The notes beneath the pieces are model-generated. The model did no database searches and was not told where the DNA came from. It saw nothing but the letters and a program-made list of their open reading frames with translations. Below, in pieces: positions 26,518 to 35,130 of a DNA stretch of 64,000 nucleotides (position 1 is its first letter; every line of letters begins with the position of its first letter). Both the position numbers and the translations under genes were made by a program. Source of the stretch: Actinoallomurus purpureus (GTDB lineage: Bacteria > Actinomycetota > Actinomycetes > Streptosporangiales > Streptosporangiaceae); the NCBI RefSeq assembly GCF_024055795.1, contig NZ_JAMXMY010000004.1, positions 186,001-250,000 on the forward strand, written 5' to 3'.

Positions 26518-27336
26518 ATGCCCGACGACGATCTGATCGATTTCGCTCGCGACTCGTTCGCCCATGGCGACCTCACGTTCGACGTCTGGCGATCGGGGGC
26601 CGGCCCGGCGGTGATCGTGCTTGCGGAGATCCCCGGTATCACGCCGAAGGTCGCCGCGTTCGCCCGGCGAGTCCGTGATCTCGGCCTGACCGTCGTGTTG
26701 CCGGATCTGTTCGGGGTCGCCGGCCGCGACCCGAGCCCGGACGCGCACGGCTGGCTGGGCACCGCGCGCACCGCCGCACGCGCGATGCTCCCGCTGTGCG
26801 TACGCCGTGAGTTCACCATCCTCGCGACGGGCAGAACCTCACGGATCATCACCTGGCTCCGGGCCCTGGCCGCGCACGAACACGACCGGTGCGGCGGACC
26901 GGGGGTCGGCGCCGTCGGGATGTGCTTCACCGGAGGATTCGCGCTCGCCATGGCCACCGACGACCGGCTCCTCGCCCCGGTGCTCTCTCAGCCCTCACTG
27001 CCACTGCCGATCACCCGCGGAAAACGCGGCACGATCGACATCTCACCCGCCGATCTCCAGATCGTGAAGGACCGCTGCGCGGCCGGGCTGCAGGTCCTCG
27101 GGCTGCGCTTCCGCGGCGACCGGCTGGTTCCCGGCGAACGCTTCGACTTCCTGCGCCGCCAACTGGGCGACGCCTTCGTCGCCGTCGAACTCGACGACGC
27201 CGATGCGAACCCGGACGGGCTGATCAGACCGCACTCGGTCCTCACGGATCACCTCATCGACGAACCCGGCCAGCCGACCCGGCAGGCACTCGACCAGGTA
27301 CTCGAACTGTTCCGAGCGCGCCTGCTCACCGGCTGA
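26518..27336 (+). CDS. Dienelactone hydrolase family protein
   Basis: A 272-residue alpha/beta-hydrolase of the dienelactone hydrolase family. The Cys nucleophile is in GAVGMCFTGGFAL, about residue 141, and IVLAEIPGITPKVAAFARRV provides the oxyanion-loop region. A C-terminal His (LIRPHSVLTDH) could complete the triad; the Asp is less obvious. The ATG start is preceded by AAAGGACTTCGTG. It follows the sugar importer but with a 170-bp gap, so joint regulation is unproven. The substrate is unknown; many members act on lactones or small esters. Confidence 0.78.
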   Translation: MPDDDLIDFARDSFAHGDLTFDVWRSGAGPAVIVLAEIPGITPKVAAFARRVRDLGLTVVLPDLFGVAGRDPSPDAHGWLGTARTAARAMLPLCVRREFTILATGRTSRIITWLRALAAHEHDRCGGPGVGAVGMCFTGGFALAMATDDRLLAPVLSQPSLPLPITRGKRGTIDISPADLQIVKDRCAAGLQVLGLRFRGDRLVPGERFDFLRRQLGDAFVAVELDDADANPDGLIRPHSVLTDHLIDEPGQPTRQALDQVLELFRARLLTG

Positions 27337-27451
27337 CCGCCGGGTCCGTCCGAACCGGCAGGCGCCGCCGGGGGTGTCTCCCACGCGGGGGCACGGCGGC
27401 TCGCCGACGTGCCCGTGGCCGGCGTCGGGCGGGTCTACGGGCGGCCGGAAT

Positions 27452-28456
27452 TCAGCGGCATGCGGCCCTGGCGCGCAGGTGGGGAAGGACCTCCGCGCCG
27501 AGCCGGGCGATGTTCTCCTGAGTACGGCGCGGGGCCCCGGCGCCCTCCACCATGAGAATCAGATGACGGATCCCGGTGCGCTCCAGCGTCGTCGCCATGG
27601 TCTCCACGCAGTCCTCGGCGGTGCCGACCGGGTGGATGCGGCACAGCAGGTCCGCGTAGGCGTCCGGGTCTCGGCGCGTGGCGGCCCGGCCGTCGACCGG
27701 CATATATCCGGCCAGCCCGGGCCCCAGCCAGCGCGGCAGCTCGGCCCGCAGGGTCCGCTGGGCCTCGGCCCGGGTGTCCGCGACGTACGCCATGACGGCC
27801 GCCACGTGCTCCACCCGCGCGTCCCCGGCCCTGGCCGTGTAGCCGGCGATCATCTCCCGCTTGGCATCGTCGCCGATGTGCATGCCGAGCAGCATGGGCA
27901 GGCGGCGTTCGGCGGCGAGCGCGACGGTCCCGGCCGAGGTACAGGCGACGACGACCGGCGGCCGGCTCCGCGGGCGCGGCACCATCGGCACCTCACGGAA
28001 GGCGAAGGTCGGCCCGTCCGCCGACAGCCGGGGACGGCTCAGCGCGGCCAGCAGCAGATCGAGGCTCTCGGCGAAGCCCGACTCGTACCGCGCGAGACCC
28101 GTGCCGAACACCTCCAGGTCGATCCACGGGCCGCCGCGCCCGACTCCGAGACGGAACCGGCCTCCGGACACCTGGTCCAGGAGCGCGGTCTGCTCGGCGA
28201 GCGCGACCGGATGCGCGGTGGACAGCACGCTCACCGCCGTGCCCACCGCGACGCGTTCGGTACGGCCCAGGACGTACGCCGCCAGCGTCGTCGCCGACGG
28301 GCAGACGCCGTAGGACATGAAGTGGTGCTCGGCGAACCACACGTCGTCGAACCCGGCGCGTTCGGCGGCGACGGCCGCCTCGACCGTGGCGGACAGCACC
28401 TCGCCGTCGCTCTGCCCGGGGAACCGCGCCGCCAGCAAGAACACTCCGACCCGCAT
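27452..28456 (-). CDS. LLM-class flavin-dependent oxidoreductase
   Basis: A 334-residue luciferase-like monooxygenase. The TIM-barrel start MRVGVFLLAARFPGQ, the strand FDDVWFAEHHFMSYG, and GRTERVAVGTAVSVLSTAHPVALAEQ followed by GGRFRLGVGRGG are typical of the bacterial luciferase superfamily. These enzymes use reduced FMN (or F420) to oxidise small organic substrates. The ATG at 28456 starts the conserved strand and is preferred over a frame 104 codons longer that shows no homology. It stands alone, transcribed leftward; substrate unknown. Confidence 0.82.
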   Translation of the reverse strand: MRVGVFLLAARFPGQSDGEVLSATVEAAVAAERAGFDDVWFAEHHFMSYGVCPSATTLAAYVLGRTERVAVGTAVSVLSTAHPVALAEQTALLDQVSGGRFRLGVGRGGPWIDLEVFGTGLARYESGFAESLDLLLAALSRPRLSADGPTFAFREVPMVPRPRSRPPVVVACTSAGTVALAAERRLPMLLGMHIGDDAKREMIAGYTARAGDARVEHVAAVMAYVADTRAEAQRTLRAELPRWLGPGLAGYMPVDGRAATRRDPDAYADLLCRIHPVGTAEDCVETMATTLERTGIRHLILMVEGAGAPRRTQENIARLGAEVLPHLRARAACR

Positions 28457-28844
28457 GGCTCCACTCTGCCGGAGCCATCGCCCCGCGGGGATCATACGGA
28501 TCGTGCGCAGGTGGAGTATGGTCGGTGGTAGCCGAGGAGTCTTCACGCCGACAATCGAGTCGGCGTCACCCCGGCGCCTCACTACTTCGGCCCCCTGACA
28601 CGGGCCAAGACAGGTCGGCGAGTAATGACGCCTCATGTCACCGCAGGTCGTGCCGTAAGGCCACGACGCGCTCTGTCGAGCGGATCGGGCCACGCCCGAT
28701 CCGGCTCCTTCGCCGCCATCTGACCCGATCGGCGCGATCAGCGCCTCGCCTCCGGGCCCGGCTCGCACCCCCGCCGGACCGCCCGGTCATTCACTCTCAG
28801 CACGGCCGAACCTGGGCCGTGTCCTCTCGGATCGGAGATCCGCC
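28457..28844. other. Divergent intergenic region
   Basis: Between the leftward LLM gene and the rightward STAS gene. No gene is supported. A near-perfect hairpin (GAGCGGATCGGG / CCCGATCCGGCTC) lies near 28678-28707. Promoters for both neighbours are expected here. Confidence 0.4.
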
Positions 28845-29225
28845 ATGCATAGCATCACCGTACGCGCCCGGCTGTTCAGCCGCCGGCTGCCCGGCCATAC
28901 CGTCATCGCGGTACGCGGAGAACTCGACATCGCGACCACACCGGCCGTCCGCGACCGGATCCTCACCATCCTGGACGACACGACCACGCCACTGGTCATC
29001 GACCTGTCCGGCGTGTCCTTCTGCGACGCCTCCGGCCTCGCCATGCTCATCGGCACGCAACGTCGGGCGAGATCGAAGGGAGTCACCATCGCCCTCGCCG
29101 CGCCTCGTCCCATCGTGCGCAAGATGCTGCGCATCACCGGTCTCGACCGCGCGTTCGCCATCCACTCCACTCTCGCCTCCGCACAGGCGGGCTACGCACG
29201 CCTCGACCACCTCACCGCGGCGTGA
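28845..29225 (+). CDS. STAS-domain anti-sigma factor antagonist
   Basis: A 126-residue single STAS domain. The strand IAVRGELDIATTPAVRD and the phosphorylation-site region VIDLSGVSFCDASGLAMLIG, with the conserved D-[AS]-S-G serine, are clear. Such proteins bind serine-kinase anti-sigma factors and release sigma when dephosphorylated. A good ribosome binding site (GGATCGGAGATCCGCC) precedes the ATG. No anti-sigma kinase is encoded nearby. Its last codons overlap the next small ORF (ATGA-type), suggesting coupling. Confidence 0.88.
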   Translation: MHSITVRARLFSRRLPGHTVIAVRGELDIATTPAVRDRILTILDDTTTPLVIDLSGVSFCDASGLAMLIGTQRRARSKGVTIALAAPRPIVRKMLRITGLDRAFAIHSTLASAQAGYARLDHLTAA

Positions 29226-29545
29226 TCCGCTCTCCCCGCGACGCCTTCGAGGCGGACGGCCGGTTCGGCCGTCGTGGATCGCTCGCCGCATCCGGCCGCT
29301 CAAGCACGGCCGCCGACGCGCTCCTTCAGGCGGCACTCCGCCCTGGGCGGCCGACTCATCGTCCGGACGTCCGGCCCGTGGATCCCGAGACTCCCTGCGC
29401 GTGCCTGTGCGGCGATCCGGCGGAGTTCGTCGTGGAGACCCACTGGTTCAGTGGGCGTCTCTCCCGCGATCCGGTCTGCGAACGGCACGTGACCGAGGTC
29501 GTCGAGGCCATCAGGAAGAAGCAGGCGGGGCGAGACGGGGGATGA
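29222..29545 (+). CDS. Small cysteine-containing hypothetical protein
   Basis: A 107-residue protein whose start (GTG at 29222) overlaps the STAS stop. The first 55 residues are Arg/Ala/Ser-rich and look disordered. The second half is more protein-like: [18 protein letters not shown], then [20 protein letters not shown], with Cys and His positions that could bind a zinc ion (C-x-C-x20-plus-C-x2-H). The true start may be internal. I do not recognise a family. Coupling to the STAS gene is the best support that it is real. Confidence 0.4.
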   Translation: MIRSPRDAFEADGRFGRRGSLAASGRSSTAADALLQAALRPGRPTHRPDVRPVDPETPCACLCGDPAEFVVETHWFSGRLSRDPVCERHVTEVVEAIRKKQAGRDGG

Positions 29546-29630
29546 ACTTTACGATCCGCCGACGACCGAGCGCGGACGTCATGTGGTAGCGTCTGGAGCA
29601 GTTGCGGTTGTGGTTCCCATAGACTTTATG

Positions 29631-29663
29631 TGCGCCTGCGGTTCCAACCTCAGGCGCATTTTT
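29631..29663 (+). promoter_or_regulatory. Terminator-like hairpin in cold-shock leader
   Basis: An 8-bp perfect stem TGCGCCTG (29631-29638) / CAGGCGCA (29651-29658) is followed at once by TTTTTG, the layout of an intrinsic terminator. It lies 94 bp before the cold-shock start codon. It either ends the upstream STAS transcript or acts as a cold-responsive attenuator in a long 5' leader. T-runs are rare in this genome, so it stands out. Confidence 0.5.
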
Positions 29664-29756
29664 GTTGTAACCGGGCTTCTGTCCGGGGGTGGGGCATTCC
29701 GGCGACGCGGGGTCCACGAGGTGTGGGCTCTGTCAGCACCCCAGAAGGAAAAGAAC

Positions 29757-29960
29757 ATGAGCACAGGCACCGTGAAGTGGTTCAACTCGGAAAAGGGCTT
29801 CGGCTTCATCGAGCAGGACGGCGGCGGCCCTGACGTCTTCGCCCACTACTCGAACATCGCCGCCCAGGGCTTCCGTGAGCTCCAGGAGGGCCAGAAGGTC
29901 CAGTTCGACATCACGCAGGGCCAGAAGGGCCTGCAGGCGGAGAACATCATCCCCGTCTGA
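29757..29960 (+). CDS. cspA: Cold-shock protein
   Basis: A 67-residue cold-shock domain protein. RNP1 (KGFGFIEQ) and RNP2 (DVFAHYSNI) are intact, and the opening [15 protein letters not shown] is typical of actinobacterial CspA. It binds single-stranded RNA/DNA and acts as an RNA chaperone. AGAAGGAAAAGAAC precedes the ATG. A terminator-like hairpin lies upstream and a strong terminator follows, making it a single-gene unit, possibly controlled by its leader. Confidence 0.95.
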   Translation: MSTGTVKWFNSEKGFGFIEQDGGGPDVFAHYSNIAAQGFRELQEGQKVQFDITQGQKGLQAENIIPV

Positions 29961-29978
29961 GGTCGCACTAGCCGTCGC

Positions 29979-30006
29979 GAGGCCCGTACCTTCCGGTACG
30001 GGCCTC
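29979..30006 (+). terminator. Terminator after cold-shock gene
   Basis: Arms GAGGCCCGTACC and GGTACGGGCCTC pair perfectly around a TTCC loop, 18 bp after the stop codon. Confidence 0.75.
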
Positions 30007-30059
30007 GTGCCGTTGTGGGCGTACCCCGCTCCACGCGACCCGGCCGTATTGAACGCTGG

Positions 30060-30408
30060 TGCGGCGCGAGGCCTCAGCACGCCCAGTGAGATCGTGCTGG
30101 CCGGCGACTCGTAGCCCGCTTAGCAGCAGGAAACCGATGTTGATCAGAGCGTCGGTGCTCAGCTCCCCGGTGGGCAGGCGCCTGGCGGCCAGCCGTCCCG
30201 TCCGATGAGGCCGTCGTGCGGTCCGCGCTCGGTGCCGCGGATGAGTTCGCGCAGATAGTCGCGAAGGTCCCGCGAGGCCTGGGACGCCCCCGACGATTCG
30301 CTGGATGCGCGGCCGCATGGCGGCCACCGGGCGGGCGCCCAGCCCCGAGATCACCAGCCGCCGGTACCGGCTGTGCTCCGGTGGTCCATGTGGATGAAGA
30401 GGTGACAT
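30060..30408 (-). pseudogene. Decayed cytochrome P450
   Basis: Pieces of a P450 are readable in three minus-strand frames, in the correct order. First a C-helix region ([14 protein letters not shown], then RPRIQRIVG). Next, in another frame, [20 protein letters not shown]. Then [24 protein letters not shown], and finally, after another shift, YESPASTISLG, the I-helix oxygen-binding segment. Roughly 70 residues are deleted between the first two pieces and the whole haem-Cys half is missing. It is clearly non-functional. It is divergent from, and directly upstream of, the encapsulin operon. Confidence 0.7.
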
Positions 30409-30477
30409 CCGCGTACGTCACCGGTAAGGGAAGGCTGCCGTACGAGGGAGTGCCCCGGCAACAGAGCCCGACCATAC

Positions 30478-30507
30478 GATCCGTATCGGATCAATCACAT
30501 AACGTGA
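30478..30507 (+). promoter_or_regulatory. Candidate operators of the encapsulin operon
   Basis: Two dyads stand side by side: GATCCG-TAT-CGGATC (30478-30492) and TCAC-ATAAC-GTGA (30495-30507). They lie 65-95 bp before the shell-protein start in a locally AT-rich stretch, a plausible regulator-binding region. Confidence 0.4.
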
Positions 30508-30572
30508 TGATCTGGAAATGGTCAGGATTCTGTCTCAGCGCACTGTCGCGCGCGGGAAAGGGAGGTCTCGGT

Positions 30573-32009
30573 TTGAGGTCATCCTCATGGCGGGAACCAG
30601 TGTCCGCCGACACAAGCGGGGCCGAGGAAGAGCAGTACCAGCGGAGTCTCAGCACGGCAGCGGCACGGAATCTGACGACGACGACCAAGACCCCGCCGCA
30701 GATGCAGGCCATCAGCTCACGCTGGCTGCTGCGGGTCCTCCCGTGGGTGGAGGTGTCCGGCGGCCACTACCGGGTCAACCGGCGGCTGACCTACAAGGTG
30801 GGCGGCGGCCGGGTCGGCATCACGGGTGCCGAGAGCCGGTGTCAGATCATCCCGCCCAGCCTGCGGGAGATTCCGCTGCTGGCCGGCTTCCAGGACGAGG
30901 AGGTGCTGGCGGAGCTGGCCGGGCGGTTCACACAGCGGGAGGTGTCGGCCGGGGAGACCCTCGTCGAGCGCGGGCAGCCCGGCGACCGGATCTTCGTGGT
31001 CGCCCACGGGAAGGTGGACCGGGTCAGCGCGGGGCCGTTCGACACGGCGGCGTCCCTTCCCCCGGTCGGCGACGGCGGATACCTCTTCCCCAAGGCGCTG
31101 ACGGACCCGGACTTCACCTGGGACCACACCGCCGTCGCCGCCACGACGGGCTCGCTGCTCGTGCTCTCCCGCCAGGACTTCCAGGCCGTCCTCGACCGGT
31201 CCGACGCGCTGGCCGCCCACGTCGAGCGATTCCGGGCGGCGGTGCGGGCGCCGCAGAACAGGCACGGCGAGGCGGAGATCGCACTGTTGTCGGGCCACGC
31301 CGGTGAGAACGACCTGCCGGCGACGTACGCCGACTACGAGCTCGCGCCGCGGGAGTACGAGCTGAGTGTCGCCCAGACCGTGCTGCGGGTGCACACGCGG
31401 GTCACCGACCTGTTCAACGAGCCGATGAACCAGCTGGAGCAGCAGTTGCGGCTGACGATCGAGGCCCTGCGCGAGCGGCAGGAAGACGAGATGGTCAACA
31501 ATCCGGAGTTCGGACTGCTGCACAACGTCGATTACTCCCAGCGGCTGCAGACCCGGTCGGGGCCGCCCACCCCCGACGACATGGACGAGCTGCTGTCACG
31601 CCGCCGCAGCACCCGGTTGTTCCTGGCCCATCCGAAGGCGATCGCGGCGTTCCTGCGCGAGTGCAACCGACGCGGTCTCTACCCGGATCCCGTCGAGCGG
31701 GAGGGCGGCGGCCGGATCCCCGCGTGGCGGGGCATACCGATCTTCCCGTGCAACAAGATCCCGGTCACGGACGGACACACCTCGTCCATTCTCGCCCTCC
31801 GCACCGGAGAGGACGACCAAGGCGTCGTCGGCCTGCAACAGACGGGCATCCCCGACGAGTACGAGCCGGGGCTGAACGTCCGGTTCATGGGCATCGACGA
31901 GAAGGCGATCACGTCGTACCTGGTCAGCACCTACTTCTCGGCCGCGGTCCTGATCCCCGACGCGCTCGGCATGCTGGAGAACGTCGAGGTCGCGGCGCCG
32001 GGCTCCTGA
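30573..32009 (+). CDS. Family 2B encapsulin shell protein with cyclic-nucleotide-binding domain
   Basis: A shell protein of about 478 residues with the HK97 fold. The N-arm [21 protein letters not shown] and [15 protein letters not shown] match family 2 encapsulins. A cNMP-binding-like domain is inserted at about residues 92-200 ([20 protein letters not shown] and [21 protein letters not shown]), which defines subtype 2B. The rest ([29 protein letters not shown] through the C-terminal [15 protein letters not shown]) completes the HK97 part. The TTG at 30573 follows AAAGGGAGG with ideal spacing; the GTG at 30600 is an alternative start. Terpene cyclase and methyltransferase genes follow, so the capsid probably packages 2-MIB synthase. 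Confidence 0.9.
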   Translation: MRSSSWREPVSADTSGAEEEQYQRSLSTAAARNLTTTTKTPPQMQAISSRWLLRVLPWVEVSGGHYRVNRRLTYKVGGGRVGITGAESRCQIIPPSLREIPLLAGFQDEEVLAELAGRFTQREVSAGETLVERGQPGDRIFVVAHGKVDRVSAGPFDTAASLPPVGDGGYLFPKALTDPDFTWDHTAVAATTGSLLVLSRQDFQAVLDRSDALAAHVERFRAAVRAPQNRHGEAEIALLSGHAGENDLPATYADYELAPREYELSVAQTVLRVHTRVTDLFNEPMNQLEQQLRLTIEALRERQEDEMVNNPEFGLLHNVDYSQRLQTRSGPPTPDDMDELLSRRRSTRLFLAHPKAIAAFLRECNRRGLYPDPVEREGGGRIPAWRGIPIFPCNKIPVTDGHTSSILALRTGEDDQGVVGLQQTGIPDEYEPGLNVRFMGIDEKAITSYLVSTYFSAAVLIPDALGMLENVEVAAPGS

Positions 32010-32059
32010 TCGGGACGACCACCGTCAGCCCGTACGGTCGAGATCAGCCAGGAGCACAC

Positions 32060-33385
32060 GTGTCACACGATCCGAGCGGCACCGACCTGCCCGGCCTCGC
32101 GGCAGACCCGCCGGCCGGGCCGCCGGGTGCCGTCGCGGCCACCTCGCGTGGCCTGCCGAATCATCCGGCGCCCGGTCTGCCGATCCGCCCGACCGGGCCG
32201 GGCACGTCAGCGGCCCACCTGGTGGGCGCGCTTCGATCGGCGATCCGCGAGGTCCCGTCCCTCCTTCCGAACGTGACGGAGGGGGCCGCCCGCGCGCCGG
32301 TGCTCGACCGGCTCACCGGATCGCCGTCCGAACCGGTCGAGGCGTCACCGGAGCGCCTCGCGCTCTGCTGCCCGGACGGGGATCCGGAGGACTCCGGTCC
32401 CCGTCCGGGATACGCCGAACGCCCGTGGGGGGACGGCTCGCACCCTCCGCTGTACTGCCCGGAGACGGTCCGCGTCGACGAGGACCTCGGAGACCAGGTC
32501 GACGAGGCCCTCGTGGCCTGGGCCGAGAAGACCGGCATCTACGCCGATCGGCTGGAGACGTTCCGCAGCACCGGATTCGGCCGGCTCGCCATGCTCGCCC
32601 ATCCCGACACCGACGACCCGGACCGGTTGCTCCTCGCCGCCCAGATGAACGCCGCCTGGTGGGCGTGCGACGACTACTACGCCGACGAGAGCGAACTGGG
32701 GGCCACACCGATCGAGCTGCCCCCGCGACTGGCCCTGGTGATGTCGGCCATGGACCCCCCGCCACCCGCCGGGGAGTACACCGGCCCGCTCGAGGAGGCG
32801 CTCCGGGCCGACCCGGTCCTGGTGGCGCTGGCCTCGGCCGCCGCCCACCTCCGCCGCCACGCCGCTCCTTCTCAGGTCATGCGGGTGTGCAACACGACGT
32901 TCCAGATGTACGTGAGCTGGACCGCGTACGCCGCCTGGCGCTACCAGGGCGGGCTCCCGCCGGCGTGGCGCTATCTCGCCGCCCGGCAGCACGACAGCTT
33001 CTACACGTCCATGACGTTGATCGACGTCGTCGGCGGTTACCGGCTTCCGGCCGAGCTCTTCGCCGCGCCGCCGGTGCACCGTGCCCTGATGCAGGCGGGC
33101 ACCGCCGCCGTCATCGTCAACGACCTCCACTCGGTGGCCCGGGAGGCGGCGGACGAGCAGTCGGACAATCTGGTCCTGCTGGTCGCCGCGGAGGAGCACT
33201 GCTCGCTGCGCGAGGCCATCGAGGTCTGTGTCCGCCTGCACAACGGATTCGTCCGGGCCTTCCAGTCCGCCCAGGAACGTCTCGCCGCCGTGCCGTCGGC
33301 GGAGCTGCAACGGTTCCTGCGCGGAGCCCAGGCATGGATGGGAGGAGGTTTCGAGTGGCACAGCACGAGTAGTCGCTACCGCTGA
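32060..33385 (+). CDS. 2-methylisoborneol synthase-type terpene cyclase, encapsulin cargo
   Basis: A 441-residue class I terpene cyclase. The Asp-rich metal motif is DDYYADE near residue 203 and the NSE/DTE motif is NDLHSVAREAADE near 353; WWACDDYY and SFYTSMTLIDVVGGYRL support the 2-MIB synthase branch. The first 120 residues are Pro/Gly/Ala-rich and disordered, and contain LPIRPTGPGTSAAHL, like the N-terminal segments that load terpene cyclases into family 2 encapsulins. The substrate is probably 2-methyl-geranyl diphosphate, made by the next gene product. The GTG start has CAGGAGCACAC upstream. The odorant 2-MIB is the expected product; a close homoterpenoid is possible. Confidence 0.88.
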   Translation: MSHDPSGTDLPGLAADPPAGPPGAVAATSRGLPNHPAPGLPIRPTGPGTSAAHLVGALRSAIREVPSLLPNVTEGAARAPVLDRLTGSPSEPVEASPERLALCCPDGDPEDSGPRPGYAERPWGDGSHPPLYCPETVRVDEDLGDQVDEALVAWAEKTGIYADRLETFRSTGFGRLAMLAHPDTDDPDRLLLAAQMNAAWWACDDYYADESELGATPIELPPRLALVMSAMDPPPPAGEYTGPLEEALRADPVLVALASAAAHLRRHAAPSQVMRVCNTTFQMYVSWTAYAAWRYQGGLPPAWRYLAARQHDSFYTSMTLIDVVGGYRLPAELFAAPPVHRALMQAGTAAVIVNDLHSVAREAADEQSDNLVLLVAAEEHCSLREAIEVCVRLHNGFVRAFQSAQERLAAVPSAELQRFLRGAQAWMGGGFEWHSTSSRYR

Positions 33386-33466
33386 TCCGGGTCGCGCGCC
33401 CCCGCGGCCCACCGGTGACGGCACGCGGATCCGTCACTCCCCCCGACGAGTACGAAGGAGGTCGGC

Positions 33467-34336
33467 ATGACCGCCGTCCACGACTCTTCCGTCCATGACC
33501 CGGCAGTCCTCGCCAGCCCCTACCAGCGTTCGGTCGCCGACTACTGGAACGCCGAGCGGAATCCGGTCAACCTGCGCCTGGGCGAGGTGGACGGGATCTA
33601 CCACCACCACTACGGGGTCGGCGACGTGGACCGATCGGTCCTGCAGAGCCCGCCCGAGGTCCGCGAGGCACAGGTCATCAGGGAACTGCACCGCCTCGAG
33701 TGTGCGCAGACCGATCTCCTCCTCGATCACCTCGGCGTGCTGGGACCCGCGGACCGGGTCATGGACGCCGGTTGCGGGCGGGGCGGCTCCAGCCTCGTGG
33801 CCGCATCCCGGTTCGGATGCCAGGTCGACGGCATCTCGATCTCCCAGGCCCAGGTCGACTTCGCCACCGAGCAGGCACGGCTGCGCGGCGTGAGCGATCA
33901 GGTGCGCTTCCACCTGCGGAACATGCTCGGCACCGGCTTCCCGGCCGGCGCGTTTCAGGGGATCTGGAACAACGAGTCCACCATGTACGTCGAGCTCGGA
34001 GCCTTGTTCGCCGAGCACGCCCGGCTGCTTCGGCGCGGCGGCCGATACGTCTGCATCACCGGCTGCTACAACGACGCGTACGGACTGCCGTCCCGGGCCG
34101 TCAGCCAGATCAACGCCCACTACATCTGCGACATCCACCCGCGCAGCACCTACTTCAAGGAGATGGCCGCGCACCGTCTGGTCCCGGTCGGCGTCGTGGA
34201 TCTCACCGCCGCGACCATCCCGTACTGGCGGCTGCGTGCCGAGTCCAGCCTGGCCACCGGCATCGAGAGCACCTTCCTCGACGCTTACACCGGCGGCAGC
34301 TTCCAGTACCTGCTCATCGCCGCCGACCGCGTCTGA
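33467..34336 (+). CDS. Geranyl diphosphate 2-C-methyltransferase
   Basis: A 289-residue SAM-dependent methyltransferase. The SAM motif is VMDAGCGRGGSSLVAA near residue 97, followed by VDGISISQAQVDFA; the aromatic-rich N-terminus (SVADYWNAERNPVNLRLGEVDGIYHHHYG) is characteristic of GPP methyltransferases. It adds a methyl group to C2 of geranyl diphosphate, supplying the cyclase. It starts 80 bp after the cyclase with GAAGGAGGTCGGC upstream and ends the operon at a strong terminator. Confidence 0.92.
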   Translation: MTAVHDSSVHDPAVLASPYQRSVADYWNAERNPVNLRLGEVDGIYHHHYGVGDVDRSVLQSPPEVREAQVIRELHRLECAQTDLLLDHLGVLGPADRVMDAGCGRGGSSLVAASRFGCQVDGISISQAQVDFATEQARLRGVSDQVRFHLRNMLGTGFPAGAFQGIWNNESTMYVELGALFAEHARLLRRGGRYVCITGCYNDAYGLPSRAVSQINAHYICDIHPRSTYFKEMAAHRLVPVGVVDLTAATIPYWRLRAESSLATGIESTFLDAYTGGSFQYLLIAADRV

Positions 34337-34383
34337 GCCACCCCAGACGAGCGGTCTTCCGCACGCGGCGGACGAAGGACGTG

Positions 34384-34418
34384 CCGCAGGCCCCGGTGAC
34401 GACCACCGGGGCCTGCGG
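34384..34418. terminator. Bidirectional terminator
   Basis: A perfect 15-bp stem: CCGCAGGCCCCGGTG (34384-34398) / CACCGGGGCCTGCGG (34404-34418), loop ACGAC. It separates the 2-MIB operon from the convergent DinB gene and can serve both. Confidence 0.85.
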
Positions 34419-34455
34419 AGGTGGATCGTTCCACCACCCGCCTCGGCCGACACCG

Positions 34456-34989
34456 TCAACGTCGCATGGATGCGCCCGAACTCGACGCCAGAATCCGCTC
34501 GACGTCCATGAGATGGTGACGGCCCTCGTGCACCGCCCGTTTCGCGATCTCCGCGATCGTCCGCCTCTCTCCGGCCCGGACGCCGTACAGCGACCACTGC
34601 TCCGGCCCTACGCCTTCCATCCTCGTCGCGAGCCGGTCGGCACACGCGCCGAGACCGGCGGCGAGGGCCCTGGGGTCGAGCCGGTCGTACCCGCCCCGGG
34701 CGACGACGGCATCGTGATCGATCACCTCCAGTGTGCTTCCGGGCGCCCTGAGCACGGCCTGAACGCGCCGGTCGAAGAGCGCGCAGACGTCCCGCAGGTG
34801 CCCGGCGTACTCCAGTGGTGACCACACTCCGCTACACGGACGTACGCGCAGTTCCCCGCGGCGGACTTCGTCGGCCGCGAAGCCGATGAGCCATTCCCGG
34901 TGCAGGGCCGCGAACCGGCGGATCAGGCCCGGCGTCTCCTCCACCGTGATCGCCGTCGGTTCGAAGCCGCACTCCGTGCAGGTCTCCAT
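34456..34989 (-). CDS. DinB-family protein
   Basis: A 177-residue four-helix-bundle protein of the DinB/YfiT type. The probable metal-binding histidines lie in LEYAGHLRDVCALFDRRV and KRAVHEGRHHLMDVERIL. The N-terminus has a CTECGF pair of cysteines (METCTECGF), a short zinc-like lead-in found in some actinobacterial members. Family members bind divalent metal and often act as thiol-dependent transferases or hydrolases; substrate unknown. The ATG at 34989 is chosen where homology begins. Confidence 0.75.
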   Translation of the reverse strand: METCTECGFEPTAITVEETPGLIRRFAALHREWLIGFAADEVRRGELRVRPCSGVWSPLEYAGHLRDVCALFDRRVQAVLRAPGSTLEVIDHDAVVARGGYDRLDPRALAAGLGACADRLATRMEGVGPEQWSLYGVRAGERRTIAEIAKRAVHEGRHHLMDVERILASSSGASMRR

Positions 34990-35130
34990 GACTAGGAGTG
35001 TTTCACCGGACGCGCGTGTGTAACATCGCCGCCGGACCGGGAGGACGGTTCGCTCGGCCGCGGGTCCCCGCGGCCTCGCGTCGGGATCGGCCGGCCGGCC
35101 GGCTCGCGCCGACGGCCGCACACCGGCACC

